A DNA stretch of 64,000 nt, from positions 1,054,001 to 1,118,000 of the forward strand of contig NZ_LMHH01000001.1 of the NCBI RefSeq assembly GCF_001427865.1, in the 5' to 3' direction. Position numbers and translations under genes: made by a program. Each line of letters starts with the position of its first letter. Position 1 is the first letter of the stretch. The stretch is from Altererythrobacter sp. Root672 (GTDB lineage Bacteria; Pseudomonadota; Alphaproteobacteria; Sphingomonadales; Sphingomonadaceae). The notes under the pieces were generated by a model, which worked only from the letters and a program-made list of their open reading frames with translations, did no database searches and was not told where the DNA came from. Below, piece after piece: positions 1 to 10,167 of this stretch.

Positions 1-38
1 CGGGTCGAACGTTCCGGGATAGAGGCCGACTCGACCCG
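1..38 (-). terminator. Inverted repeat after ispA, possible terminator
   Basis: Positions 1-8 (CGGGTCGA) are the exact reverse complement of 31-38, so an 8-bp stem with a 22-nt loop can form just beyond the ispA stop. A T-run, if present, would lie outside the window, so the terminator role is a guess. Confidence 0.3.
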
Positions 39-944
39 TCACCGATCCCGCTCCACCACGAAACGCGCCAGTTCGCGCAGCAAGTCGGCTTCCAGGCCAT
101 GGCTGGCGAGATGGCCGACCGCCTGCTCGCTCAGCGCCTTGGCCTGCTGGCGGGCCTGGTCCGCCCCCATCAACGAGACGAATGTCGCCTTGCCCTGCCC
201 TTCGTCCTTGCGCAGCGCCTTGCCGGCCTTGGCCTCGTCACCTTCGTGGTCGAGGAGGTCGTCGGCGATCTGGAAGGCGAGGCCGATATCGCGGGCATAA
301 GCGCGTAGGTGTGCCCTGCCCTCTTCCGGCACCTTACCGAGTATCGCGCCCATCTCGACCGCGGCGCTCAAAAGCGCGCCGGTCTTGAGCTGCTGCAAAC
401 GGGTGACCGTGCGCAGATCGAAGTCTGCGCCGTCGGCCGACATGTCCATCATCTGCCCGCCGGCCATGCCGTTGTGTCCGCTGGCGATAGCTAGCGCGTG
501 GACCAGCTCAGCCCGCGTGAAGGGATCGTTGCTCGTTGCCGGGTCGCCAAGAATTTCGAACGCCAGCGCATGGAGCGCATCTCCGGCCAGTACAGCAGTC
601 GCCACGCCGAACGCCTTGTGCACCGTGGGCTTGCCGTGGCGCATGTCGTCATTGTCCATGCAGGGTAGGTCGTCGTGCACCAGCGAATAGGCGTGGATTG
701 CCTCGATCGCGCAGCCCGCGCGCACTGCCACTGTCCTGGAGACGCCGTACATCTCCGCCGTGGTCATCAGCAGGAAGGGGCGCACGCGTTTGCCACCGCC
801 GATCACGGCATAACGCATCGCCTCTACCAGTCGCGCGCGATTGTCCTCTGGGATCGGGAGTAGTCCATCAAACACCCCATCGACGTTAGCCTGGACCCGC
901 TCGAGCTCCTGCTTGAGCAAGCTGTCTGCAAGTACGAGTCCCAC
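39..944 (-). CDS. ispA: Farnesyl/geranyl diphosphate synthase (polyprenyl synthetase)
   Basis: Condenses isopentenyl diphosphate with allylic diphosphates to give farnesyl diphosphate for quinone, bactoprenol and carotenoid synthesis in the cytosol. The protein has the GGGKRVRP motif near residues 49-56, the first aspartate-rich motif DDLPCMDNDD near 91-100 and a second DDLLD motif. I chose the GTG at 944 because it gives 301 aa, the usual IspA length, and starts just after the xseB stop; a longer frame back to 1058 would overlap xseB and adds unrelated sequence. xseB-ispA is a common pair and they are probably co-transcribed. Confidence 0.93.
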   Translation of the reverse strand: MGLVLADSLLKQELERVQANVDGVFDGLLPIPEDNRARLVEAMRYAVIGGGKRVRPFLLMTTAEMYGVSRTVAVRAGCAIEAIHAYSLVHDDLPCMDNDDMRHGKPTVHKAFGVATAVLAGDALHALAFEILGDPATSNDPFTRAELVHALAIASGHNGMAGGQMMDMSADGADFDLRTVTRLQQLKTGALLSAAVEMGAILGKVPEEGRAHLRAYARDIGLAFQIADDLLDHEGDEAKAGKALRKDEGQGKATFVSLMGADQARQQAKALSEQAVGHLASHGLEADLLRELARFVVERDR

Positions 945-958
945 GGGTCTGACCGGCC

Positions 959-1207
959 TCAACCGGCGTCGAACGGCACGGTACCGGTGGCCTTGCCGTC
1001 CGGACCCGCCACGATCTTCTCGATCCGCACCTGCGCCGCGTCGAGGCGGGCCTGGCAATGCCGCCGCAACTGCTCTCCGCGCTCGTAGAGGCTGATCGAT
1101 TCTTCGAGCGGAACATCGCCCGTCTCAAGCCTACGCACCACGTCTTCGAGCGCGCGCAGCGCGTCTTCAAAGCTCATTGCGCCGATTTCGGGTCCCTGCT
1201 CCTCCAT
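959..1207 (-). CDS. xseB: Exodeoxyribonuclease VII small subunit
   Basis: An 82-aa protein of the XseB family, which binds several-to-one to XseA and with it degrades single-stranded DNA to oligonucleotides. The family signature is the short helical hairpin with FEDALRALEDVVRRLE near residues 13-28 and LEESISLYERGEQL near 34-47. It lies 14 nt upstream of ispA on the same strand, matching the xseB-ispA arrangement of many proteobacteria. The large subunit xseA is not in the window. Confidence 0.93.
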   Translation of the reverse strand: MEEQGPEIGAMSFEDALRALEDVVRRLETGDVPLEESISLYERGEQLRRHCQARLDAAQVRIEKIVAGPDGKATGTVPFDAG

Positions 1208-1238
1208 TCCTCGTGTTTGGCGGCGATGGAGCCTAGGG

Positions 1239-1709
1239 TCAAGAACCCCAGACCTGTCCTTCGAAATCGCCCATCACCGAAGCCCAGAACTCGACATTGT
1301 CCTCGAACAGCTTCTGGCTCAGTCCACCATCGTCGAGATCGACGTCCATTTCGACTCGCGCCACGCCCTTGCTGTCGAGATAGGCGCGTCCAAAGCGGTG
1401 CTCTGCATTCCACTTGTTGAAGGACTCCAGGGTCATGGCAGGTTCTTGATACCCACTATGAAACTGGACCGTCCGACAATCGCGATTGTCGGTGCAGCCG
1501 TAAAAGAAGATCTCGAAGTCGCTGCCATTCGCGGCGCTGCGGATCATGGGGTCCCCAGAGCTGTCCGTTGTGAGTTGGGCTTTGTAGCCCCCCTGCTGCA
1601 AGGCCGAGACGACCGTGGCGGGGTCCTGCGCCCGGACCTCAGCCGCGATCGCCGGGATAGCCAAGCCAAGGGCAGCAAAGCTTGCCAGCGCAGCCGAGAA
1701 TTTCCTCAT
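1239..1709 (-). CDS. YbjN-domain exported protein
   Basis: A 156-aa protein with an N-terminal signal peptide (MRKFSAALASFAALGLAIPA, cleavage after AIAA) followed by a domain that looks like the YbjN family (PF10722): a short alpha/beta domain with a central FEIFFYGC-type strand and the FNKWNAEHRFGRAYLD core. The biochemical function of YbjN proteins is not settled. I chose the ATG at 1709, with GGAG eight bases upstream, over an earlier in-frame ATG because the signal peptide then begins at residue 1. It stands alone, divergent from purL. Confidence 0.7.
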   Translation of the reverse strand: MRKFSAALASFAALGLAIPAIAAEVRAQDPATVVSALQQGGYKAQLTTDSSGDPMIRSAANGSDFEIFFYGCTDNRDCRTVQFHSGYQEPAMTLESFNKWNAEHRFGRAYLDSKGVARVEMDVDLDDGGLSQKLFEDNVEFWASVMGDFEGQVWGS

Positions 1710-1909
1710 CGTTTTCTCCGTCTCAGCACTTAAGTGGCTGATAAATATAACAGTGTGCAAATCTTAATCGGGCGGCGTCGGGACGGCAACTCGGTTTTAG
1801 ACCTATTGACAGTGTCTTACGTGGACGCGCGTCAGTTTCTGACTGCTTGTGCAAGGCAATATGGTGTTCGGACTAGCATCGCCGAGGCTCCGACGCTAAC
1901 GGGCCAACC

Positions 1910-4147
1910 ATGTCAAAGATCACCCCCGAAATCGTCGAACAGCATGGCCTCAACTCCGAAGAGTACGAGCACGTCCTGAAGGCAATGGGCCGCGAGCCCA
2001 ACCTGGTCGAGCTCGGCATCTTCTCCGTCATGTGGAGCGAGCATTGCTCGTACAAGAGCTCGCGCTTCCACCTGAAGAAGCTGCCGACCAGCGCGCCGTG
2101 GGTGATTTGCGGTCCGGGCGAGAACGCGGGCATCATCGACATCGGCGATGGGCAGGCGGCGATCTTCAAGATGGAGAGCCACAACCACCCGAGCTACATC
2201 GAGCCTTACCAGGGCGCCGCAACCGGCGTCGGTGGCATCCTGCGCGACGTGTTCACCATGGGTGCCCGCCCGGTCGCCAACTTGAACGCGCTGCGCTTCG
2301 GCCGCCCCGATCATCCGAAGATGAAGCACCTGGTCCAGGGCGTCGTCGCGGGCATCGGCGGCTATGGCAACTGCGTCGGCGTGCCGACCGTCGGCGGGGA
2401 GACCAACTTCCACCCGGCCTATGACGGCAACATCCTGGTCAACGCGATGACCGTGGGCGTCGCCGATACCGACAAGATCTTCTATTCGGCCGCGACCGGC
2501 ATCGGCAATCCGATCGTCTATGTCGGCTCCAAGACCGGACGCGACGGTATCCACGGCGCGACCATGGCGAGCGCGGACTTTGCCGAGGATTCGGATGCCA
2601 AGCGCCCCACCGTGCAAGTCGGCGATCCGTTCACCGAAAAGCTGCTGATTGAAGCGTGCCTCGAACTCATGGGCACCGACGCGATCGTCGCCATCCAGGA
2701 CATGGGCGCGGCGGGCCTCACCTCCTCTTCGGTGGAAATGGCCAGCAAGGGCGGCGCGGGCATCAAGCTCGACATGAACAAGGTGCCGTGCCGCGAAACC
2801 GGCATGACGCCCTACGAAATGATGCTGAGCGAAAGCCAGGAGCGCATGCTCATGGTGCTCAAGCCCGGACGCGAAGCCGAGGCAGAGGCGATCTTCCACA
2901 AGTGGGAACTCGACTTCGCGGTGATCGGCGAAGTGACCGACACCGGCCACATGGTTCTCGAGTGGAACGGCGAGGTCGTGTGCGACATTCCGCTCGCGCC
3001 ACTCGCCGACGAGGCGCCGCTCTACGAGCGTCCCTATGTCAGCCCCGAAGAATACAAGGCTTGGGCCAAGGTCAAGCCACTCGGCGAAGTGCCGGAAAGC
3101 ACGGACATTGGCGCAGACCTGCTCAAGCTGATGGCCTGCCCCGACCTCGCCAGCCGGCGCTGGATCTACGAGCAGTACGATAGCCAGGTCGGCGCGGACA
3201 CGCTGCAGAAGTCAGGTGGCGACGCTGCCGTGGTGCGCGTGCACGACTCCAGGAAGGCGCTGGCGATCAGCACCGACTGCACGCCGCGCTATTGCTATGC
3301 CGACCCTTACGAAGGCGGCAAGCAAGCGGTGGCGGAGACCTATCGCAACATTTCGGCCGTGGGCGGCAAGCCGCTGGCGATCACCAACTGCCTCAACTTC
3401 GCCAACCCGCAACGCCCGGAGATCATGGCGCAGATCGTCGGCTGCCTCGAAGGCATGGCCGCGGCCTGCCAGGTGCTCGACTATCCGATCGTGAGCGGCA
3501 ACGTCTCGCTCTACAACGAGAGCAAGGCCACCGGTGGCGGCAGCGCGATCCTGCCGACTCCGGCGATCGGTGGCGTGGGTCTGCTGCCCGACTACGACAA
3601 GTCGGCGACCATCGCCTTCAAGGCGCAGGGCGAGGCGATCTACCTCATGGGCCGGGAAACCTGGGCCGCTCCGAACCCGGACCGCGGTCACCTCGGCCAG
3701 TCGCTATGGCTCCGCGAAATTCACGGCCGTGAGGACGGTGACGCTCCGCCGGTCGACCTTACGCTGGAAAAGCACTCGGGCGAGTTCATCCGTGAACTGA
3801 TCGAGGCCGGGCTGGTCAGCGCGGTGCATGACGTTTCGGATGGTGGCATCGCCGTGGCCCTCGCAGAGATGGCCCTTGCCGGCGGTCATGGCGCGGAAGT
3901 CGAGGCCCACCCCGACTATTCGCCGACCGCCTGGTGGTTCGGCGAGGATCAGGGGCGCTATCTGCTGACCGTGCCTGATGTGGCCGCCTTCCAGGCTCAG
4001 CTAGCCAAGGGCACGCGCGATGCCGATACGGCTTCCTCCGGGGTCCGCCACATTGGCACCGTCACCGGCGACAGCCTGTTCGGCGTGCCGCTGGCCAAGC
4101 TGCGTGACGCCAATGAGAGCTTCTTCCGGGATTGGATGGAAGTCTGA
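1910..4147 (+). CDS. purL: Phosphoribosylformylglycinamidine synthase subunit PurL
   Basis: The 745-aa small-type PurL, the ATP-dependent synthetase of the FGAM synthase complex in purine synthesis; it works with PurS and the glutaminase PurQ, not encoded here. Signatures include the [11 protein letters not shown] segment near residue 45, a MESHNHPS metal and substrate loop near 89-96 and the GGETNFHP segment. The length fits the multi-subunit form, not the fused 1300-aa enzyme. The 150-nt gap upstream holds a TTGACA at 1806-1811 that could be a -35 element, but no convincing -10 follows. Confidence 0.96.
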   Translation: MSKITPEIVEQHGLNSEEYEHVLKAMGREPNLVELGIFSVMWSEHCSYKSSRFHLKKLPTSAPWVICGPGENAGIIDIGDGQAAIFKMESHNHPSYIEPYQGAATGVGGILRDVFTMGARPVANLNALRFGRPDHPKMKHLVQGVVAGIGGYGNCVGVPTVGGETNFHPAYDGNILVNAMTVGVADTDKIFYSAATGIGNPIVYVGSKTGRDGIHGATMASADFAEDSDAKRPTVQVGDPFTEKLLIEACLELMGTDAIVAIQDMGAAGLTSSSVEMASKGGAGIKLDMNKVPCRETGMTPYEMMLSESQERMLMVLKPGREAEAEAIFHKWELDFAVIGEVTDTGHMVLEWNGEVVCDIPLAPLADEAPLYERPYVSPEEYKAWAKVKPLGEVPESTDIGADLLKLMACPDLASRRWIYEQYDSQVGADTLQKSGGDAAVVRVHDSRKALAISTDCTPRYCYADPYEGGKQAVAETYRNISAVGGKPLAITNCLNFANPQRPEIMAQIVGCLEGMAAACQVLDYPIVSGNVSLYNESKATGGGSAILPTPAIGGVGLLPDYDKSATIAFKAQGEAIYLMGRETWAAPNPDRGHLGQSLWLREIHGREDGDAPPVDLTLEKHSGEFIRELIEAGLVSAVHDVSDGGIAVALAEMALAGGHGAEVEAHPDYSPTAWWFGEDQGRYLLTVPDVAAFQAQLAKGTRDADTASSGVRHIGTVTGDSLFGVPLAKLRDANESFFRDWMEV

Positions 4148-4149
4148 CC

Positions 4150-4554
4150 GTGCCGCCAGCGGGTTACTCGGGAACTCCGCTGGGTAAGAAGCTCGGTTTG
4201 GTGGCAGGCAGCTCAGCATGGTTCCATGCCATGCCCGAAAGCGTACGCCGCGAGATCGGTGATACCGGCGTCGTCGAATGCAATGAACTGCAGCAGGGCA
4301 TCAAGGCGGTGCACTTGTTCACGGTCGAGCGCCTTGAGCTGGAAGCCCTGCTAGTTCACCTTCGCGATACGATCGCGCCCGACGGCATGGTGTGGGTGAG
4401 CTGGCCAAAGAAAGCCGCCAAGGTTCCCACCGACGTCGACGAGAACGTGATCCGCGAAGTAGCCCTGCCTTTGGGCTTCGTCGATGTTAAGGTCTGCGCC
4501 GTCGATGCTGTCTGGTCTGGCCTGAAACTCGTGATCCGCAAGGGACTGCGTTAG
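4150..4554 (+). CDS. DUF3052 family protein
   Basis: A 134-aa protein recognised as DUF3052 by the N-terminal GYSGTPLGKKLG motif, the KAVHLFTV strand and the MVWVSWPKKA segment. The family has a compact alpha/beta fold with no agreed function. The GTG at 4150, two bases after the purL stop, is the likely start; an in-frame TTG at 4132 would overlap purL. It is probably translated from the purL transcript. Its stop overlaps that of the convergent serB (shared TTAG at 4551-4554). Confidence 0.75.
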   Translation: MPPAGYSGTPLGKKLGLVAGSSAWFHAMPESVRREIGDTGVVECNELQQGIKAVHLFTVERLELEALLVHLRDTIAPDGMVWVSWPKKAAKVPTDVDENVIREVALPLGFVDVKVCAVDAVWSGLKLVIRKGLR

Positions 4555-5471
4555 CCGGCCTGCCAATCGCGCTCGTGGATATCCAGCAGCTTGAGGATGC
4601 TGGTCAAGTCGCCGCGGTCGATCCAGCCATTCGCCGCTTCGCGGGCCTTGGGCTTGGCGTGGTAGGCGACACCGTACGTCGCGGCCTGCAGCATCGGAAT
4701 GTCATTCGCACCGTCTCCCGTTCCCAGGCTGACGGCATTGTCGCCCAGACGCGACATCTCTTCCTCGAGCACGCGTGCTTTGACCGAAGAATCGGTGATA
4801 CCGCCAACGAGCTGCCCGGACAGCTTGTCCTGCGACACCGCAAGCCGGTTCGCCACTACGCGCTCAAACCCGAGGTCCTCGGCGACGGGATCGGCAAAGT
4901 GGTGGAACCCACCGGTAACCAGCACCGTCCGGGAACCATAATGCTTGAGCGTCGCGACCAATGTCCGCGCCCCAGGCATCGGCACGATCCGCTCTGCCAG
5001 GCATGTCGATATCGCCGACTCGTCGAGCCCGGCCAGAAGCCCAACCCGCTCACGCAGCGCGCTCTCAAAGTCGAGCTCACCTTGCATGGCGCGCTCGGTG
5101 ATGGCGGAGATCTGCTCCTTGAGCCCGGCGAAGTCGGCCAGTTCGTCGATGCACTCCTGGCCGATCATGGTCGAATCCATGTCCGACACGAACAGATGCG
5201 GGATGCGGAACTCGTCGCGGGCGATGATCGCATCGGACTGCGCAAAGTGGGCATCGAGCGTTTCGCGCAGCGCCGAAGCATCGTCTCCCGGCAGCATCAA
5301 CTCCAGCACGTCGCTGCAGGCATCGAGCATTCGCGCCTCGGCCACGGCCACGCCTTTTGCCGCTAATGCAGCAGTTGCTGCATCGAGGCTTGCTTCAAGG
5401 GTGGCGGGGTCTGCTATCAGCCTCGCAATGAGCAACGGACAATCTCCGGATAGAAAAGCGGTCGCGCTCAT
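4551..5471 (-). CDS. serB: Phosphoserine phosphatase
   Basis: Last step of serine synthesis: dephosphorylates O-phosphoserine. An HAD-family enzyme with an N-terminal ACT-like region, the DMDST nucleophile motif near residues 97-101 (D97 nucleophile, D99 acid/base), VLVTGGF as motif II and GTGDGANDIPML as the C-terminal metal-binding motif. The ATG at 5471 gives 306 aa but overlaps the divergent miaA by 44 bp; a TTG at 5435 (start LLIARLIAD) would cut the overlap to 8 bp and may be the true start. Its 3' end overlaps the DUF3052 stop. Confidence 0.93.
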   Translation of the reverse strand: MSATAFLSGDCPLLIARLIADPATLEASLDAATAALAAKGVAVAEARMLDACSDVLELMLPGDDASALRETLDAHFAQSDAIIARDEFRIPHLFVSDMDSTMIGQECIDELADFAGLKEQISAITERAMQGELDFESALRERVGLLAGLDESAISTCLAERIVPMPGARTLVATLKHYGSRTVLVTGGFHHFADPVAEDLGFERVVANRLAVSQDKLSGQLVGGITDSSVKARVLEEEMSRLGDNAVSLGTGDGANDIPMLQAATYGVAYHAKPKAREAANGWIDRGDLTSILKLLDIHERDWQAG

Positions 5472-6387
5472 TGCAGGGCCGACCGCCAGCGGCAAGAGCG
5501 ATCTGGCCGTGGAGCTTGCGCTCGAGCTCGAAAGACGGGGCAGCCGTGGTGTCGTGATCAATGCCGACAGCGCCCAAGTCTACCGCGACCTCAGGGTTCT
5601 GAGCGCCCGGCCCTCACCGGAAGAAATGCGCGGCGTCGAACACCGCCTGTTCGGAACGCGCGACGGTGCAAAGCCGTACTCCGCCGCGGACTGGGCCGCC
5701 GATGCGAAACGCGAAATCGCGGCCGCCCATCGCGAAGGAGCAGTACCGATCCTCGTTGGCGGGACCGGCCTTTACATCCGCACGCTGCTCGACGGCATCG
5801 CGCCGGTTCCTCCAATCGATCCGGCGGTGCGCGAAGAGGTCCGCGCCCTCCCCGTCGCCGGTGCATATGCCGCATTGCAGGCCGAGGATCCGGATCGCGC
5901 CGCCATGCTTAACGCTGGAGACACCACCCGTGTCGCCCGAGCCCTGGAGGTCGTTCGCTCAACCGGTCAGCCGCTCGCCTATTGGCAGGGCCGGCGCGAA
6001 GGCGGGATTGGCGACGCGATCCAATTATTCCCGCTTATCCTGTTGCCCGACCGCGAGCGGCTCTACTCACGCTGCGACGAGCGCTTCACGCGGATGATCG
6101 ATGGCGGCGCTATCGAAGAAGTCGAGGCGCTTCTCGCCCGCGCCGTGCATCCGCTTAGTCCCGTGATGCGCGCGATAGGTGTCCCGGAAATCGCCGGTCA
6201 TCTGAGTGGCGAGTTATCTCTGGAACAATCCATCGCCCAGGGCCGTCAGGCGACGCGTAACTACGCCAAGCGCCAATACACCTGGTTCCGCAACCAGCCT
6301 CCGGAACAATGGCCAAGGATCGCGAATGAAAGTTCCCAGACTGAGGGCTTATTTGAAACATTATTCCGATATTCGGGGTTGACATGA
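5428..6387 (+). CDS. miaA: tRNA dimethylallyltransferase
   Basis: Transfers a dimethylallyl group to N6 of A37 in tRNAs reading codons that start with U. The 319-aa protein has the P-loop GPTASGKS at residues 17-24, the NADSAQVYRDL motif, GGTGLYIRTL and the C-terminal RNYAKRQYTWFRN typical of MiaA. The start ATG at 5428 lies inside the 5' end of the opposing serB, so the two promoters must overlap the neighbouring coding regions. A perfect TTGACA formed by its last codons may be the -35 of the downstream ilvB promoter. Confidence 0.94.
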   Translation: MSNGQSPDRKAVALIAGPTASGKSDLAVELALELERRGSRGVVINADSAQVYRDLRVLSARPSPEEMRGVEHRLFGTRDGAKPYSAADWAADAKREIAAAHREGAVPILVGGTGLYIRTLLDGIAPVPPIDPAVREEVRALPVAGAYAALQAEDPDRAAMLNAGDTTRVARALEVVRSTGQPLAYWQGRREGGIGDAIQLFPLILLPDRERLYSRCDERFTRMIDGGAIEEVEALLARAVHPLSPVMRAIGVPEIAGHLSGELSLEQSIAQGRQATRNYAKRQYTWFRNQPPEQWPRIANESSQTEGLFETLFRYSGLT

Positions 6388-6407
6388 CATTTAATGTCTC
6401 CTAGCAG
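6379..6407 (+). promoter_or_regulatory. Candidate sigma-70 promoter for ilvB
   Basis: TTGACA at 6379-6384, within the last codons of miaA, is followed 17 nt later by TAGCAG at 6402-6407. The -35 is perfect and the -10 weak (three of six). It lies upstream of the terminator hairpin at 6453-6489, so transcripts starting here would have to pass it. Confidence 0.4.
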
Positions 6408-6452
6408 CCCTGTCCGACGAGGGTAGTTGCCCTCACAGATTTCGAGAGGAGC

Positions 6453-6489
6453 GGCCCGGCGCGAGGCAATCGCGCCGGGTCCGTTTTTT
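6453..6489 (+). terminator. Rho-independent terminator or attenuator before ilvB
   Basis: An 11-bp GC-rich stem (6453-6463 with 6471-6481, one G-U pair) with a 7-nt loop is followed by six T residues at 6484-6489. It lies between miaA and ilvB, 37 nt before the ilvB start. It may simply end the miaA transcript or may regulate ilvB. A smaller hairpin (GAGGG/CCCTC) precedes it near 6419-6434. No Ile/Val/Leu-rich leader peptide is obvious. Confidence 0.7.
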
Positions 6490-6526
6490 GAGGAAGGGCC
6501 ACCAAGGCCCAAGGAAGGAAAGTACC

Positions 6527-8269
6527 GTGTCCGAAGAACGCAGCGGCGCTGCGATATTGATCGAAAGCCTGGTCCGTCAGGGCGTCGAATTCGTGTTCGG
6601 CTATCCGGGTGGCGCGGTCCTGCCGATCTATGACGAGCTGTTCTCCGACAACCGCATCCGCCACATTCTCGTGCGGCATGAAGCCGGCGCGGCCCACGCG
6701 GCCGAAGGCTATGCCCGCTCGACCGGCAAGCCCGGCGTGGTTCTCGTCACCTCGGGCCCGGGCGCGACCAACGCGATCACCGGCATTGCCGATGCGTTCA
6801 TGGATTCGATCCCCTTGGTGGTCATCACCGGGCAGGTTGCCACCAACCTGATCGGCACCGACGCGTTCCAGGAAGCCGACACCATCGGCCTCACGCGCCA
6901 CTGCACCAAGCACAACTACCTGGTGAAGGATCCCTCGGAACTCGCCGCCACGATCGACGAGGCGTTCGAGATCGCCACCACCGGCCGTCCCGGTCCGGTC
7001 GTGATCGACATCCCCAAGAACGTCCAGGTCGCCACCGCGCCGCTCAGCGATGCTCCGCCGCAGCGCCCGAAGCGCTATTCGCCGCGCACGGTTGCCGCGG
7101 CGGACGAGATCGCCGAAGCCATCGAACTGATCTCCAAGGCCGAGCGCCCGATCCTCTACACCGGCGGCGGAGTGATCAATTCCGGCCCGCGTGCCACCGA
7201 ACTGCTGCGAGAGTTCCAGAGGCTCACTGGCGCCCCGGTGACCTCGACCCTGATGGGTCTCGGCGCTTTCCCGGCCGATCACGCGGACTGGCTCGGAATG
7301 CTCGGCATGCACGGCACCTATGAAGCCAACCTGGCGATGAACCAGTGCGACGTCATGGTGAACATCGGCGCCCGCTTCGACGACCGCGTCACCGGCCGTC
7401 TCGACGCCTTTTCGCCGGACTCGACAAAGATCCACATCGATATCGACCGCGCCTCGATCAACAAAGTTATCCCGGTTGATCTGGGCATCGTCGGCGACTG
7501 CGCGACCGTGCTCGAGCAGCTCATCGCCGCCTGGAGCTCGCGCAAGCCGCGCGACCTGGGCGAATGGAAGGCGCGCATCACCGGTTGGAGAGGCCGCGAC
7601 AGCCTCGCTTATCCCAAGCGCTCGGACGAGATCATGCCGCAGCACGCGATCGAGCGGTTGTTCGCCCTCACCCGCGACAAGGATCCGATAATCACCACCG
7701 AAGTCGGCCAGCACCAGATGTGGGCGGCGCAGTACTTCGGCTTCTTCGGACCGAACAAGTGGCTCACCAGCGGCGGCCTCGGCACGATGGGCTACGGCCT
7801 GCCGGCAGCTATCGGGGCCCAGCTCGGCAATCCGGATTCGCTGGTGATCGACATCGCCGGCGAGGCTTCGATCCAGATGAACATCCAGGAACTCGGCACC
7901 GCCAGCCAGTTCCGCCTGCCGGTCAAGGTGTTCATCCTCAACAACGAATACATGGGCATGGTCCGCCAATGGCAGGAACTGACCTATGAGAGCCGCTATT
8001 CGAACTCGTATTCGGACAGCCTGCCCGACTTCGTGAAGCTCGCCGAAAGCTATGGCTGGAAGGGCATCCGCATCTCGCAGGAGAGCGAGCTCGACGAAGG
8101 CATCAAGGCGATGATGGCTCACGATGGCCCGGTCATGGTCGACTGCCAGGTGTCGAAGGGAGCCAACTGCTTCCCGATGATCCCGAGCGGCGCGGCCCAC
8201 ACTGAAATGCTGCTCTACGGCGACATGGTCGCCGGCACGATGGACGATGAAGCGAAGGCGCTCGTTTGA
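6527..8269 (+). CDS. ilvB: Acetolactate synthase large subunit
   Basis: TPP-dependent catalytic subunit that condenses two pyruvates, or pyruvate and 2-oxobutyrate, in the first common step of valine, leucine and isoleucine synthesis. The 580-aa protein has the [13 protein letters not shown] motif near the N terminus with the catalytic Glu in [16 protein letters not shown], the central FAD-linked domain, and the C-terminal TPP motif [12 protein letters not shown] ending in LNN. The GTG at 6527 is preceded by AAGGAAGGAAA and gives the usual length. It starts an ilvB-ilvN-ilvC cluster. Confidence 0.96.
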   Translation: MSEERSGAAILIESLVRQGVEFVFGYPGGAVLPIYDELFSDNRIRHILVRHEAGAAHAAEGYARSTGKPGVVLVTSGPGATNAITGIADAFMDSIPLVVITGQVATNLIGTDAFQEADTIGLTRHCTKHNYLVKDPSELAATIDEAFEIATTGRPGPVVIDIPKNVQVATAPLSDAPPQRPKRYSPRTVAAADEIAEAIELISKAERPILYTGGGVINSGPRATELLREFQRLTGAPVTSTLMGLGAFPADHADWLGMLGMHGTYEANLAMNQCDVMVNIGARFDDRVTGRLDAFSPDSTKIHIDIDRASINKVIPVDLGIVGDCATVLEQLIAAWSSRKPRDLGEWKARITGWRGRDSLAYPKRSDEIMPQHAIERLFALTRDKDPIITTEVGQHQMWAAQYFGFFGPNKWLTSGGLGTMGYGLPAAIGAQLGNPDSLVIDIAGEASIQMNIQELGTASQFRLPVKVFILNNEYMGMVRQWQELTYESRYSNSYSDSLPDFVKLAESYGWKGIRISQESELDEGIKAMMAHDGPVMVDCQVSKGANCFPMIPSGAAHTEMLLYGDMVAGTMDDEAKALV

Positions 8270-8273
8270 TGTG

Positions 8274-8343
8274 CTTCGACAAGCTCAGCATGATCGGCTT
8301 CAGCCACGCCAACCCAATCCCGTTCGTCCTGAGCTTGTCGAAG
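8274..8343. repeat. 15-bp inverted repeat in the ilvB-ilvN gap
   Basis: CTTCGACAAGCTCAG at 8274-8288 and its exact reverse complement at 8329-8343, separated by 40 nt, fill most of the ilvB-ilvN gap. The second arm sits in CGTTCGTCCTGAGCTTGTCG, which I recall as a dispersed palindromic repeat in sphingomonad genomes. In RNA it could form a hairpin between the two cistrons and affect stability or coupling. Confidence 0.8.
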
Positions 8344-8363
8344 GACGCGTCCGAGAGAGACGA

Positions 8364-10011
<1,648 letters not shown>

Positions 10012-10020
10012 GCATCGGAA

Positions 10021-10156
10021 ATCCTCCCTGTCGGCGTAGCCGATGGGGAGGTGGCAGGCGCCGAAGGCGACTGACGGAGGGGCAAGTGGCGCAACGCCAG
10101 CCCCTCCACTATGCTACGCATGGTCCCCCTCCCCATCGCTTCACGACAGGGAGGAT
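10021..10156. repeat. 136-bp palindromic intergenic element
   Basis: Nested inverted repeats span the ilvC-hydrolase gap: ATCCTCCCTGTCG at 10021-10033 pairs with 10144-10156, CGATGGGGAGG at 10041-10051 with 10128-10138, and GGAGGGGC at 10076-10083 with 10100-10107. The whole element can fold into one long stem. Its end sequences look like a non-autonomous MITE-like element; no open frame or transposase is associated. It lies between convergent genes and may act as a bidirectional terminator. Confidence 0.75.
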
Positions 10157-10167
10157 CTTGGGAAAAT

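Noticed and set aside
6384-6404. Six-codon frame (MTFNVS) after miaA as an ilv leader peptide
   Set aside because: It has only one Val codon, ends far from the terminator stem and overlaps the candidate promoter; not convincing as an attenuator leader.
6401-8200. Long open frame on the minus strand opposite ilvB (599 codons)
   Set aside because: It is antisense to a clear acetolactate synthase gene, His/Arg/Asp rich with no family resemblance; typical of GC-rich antisense frames.
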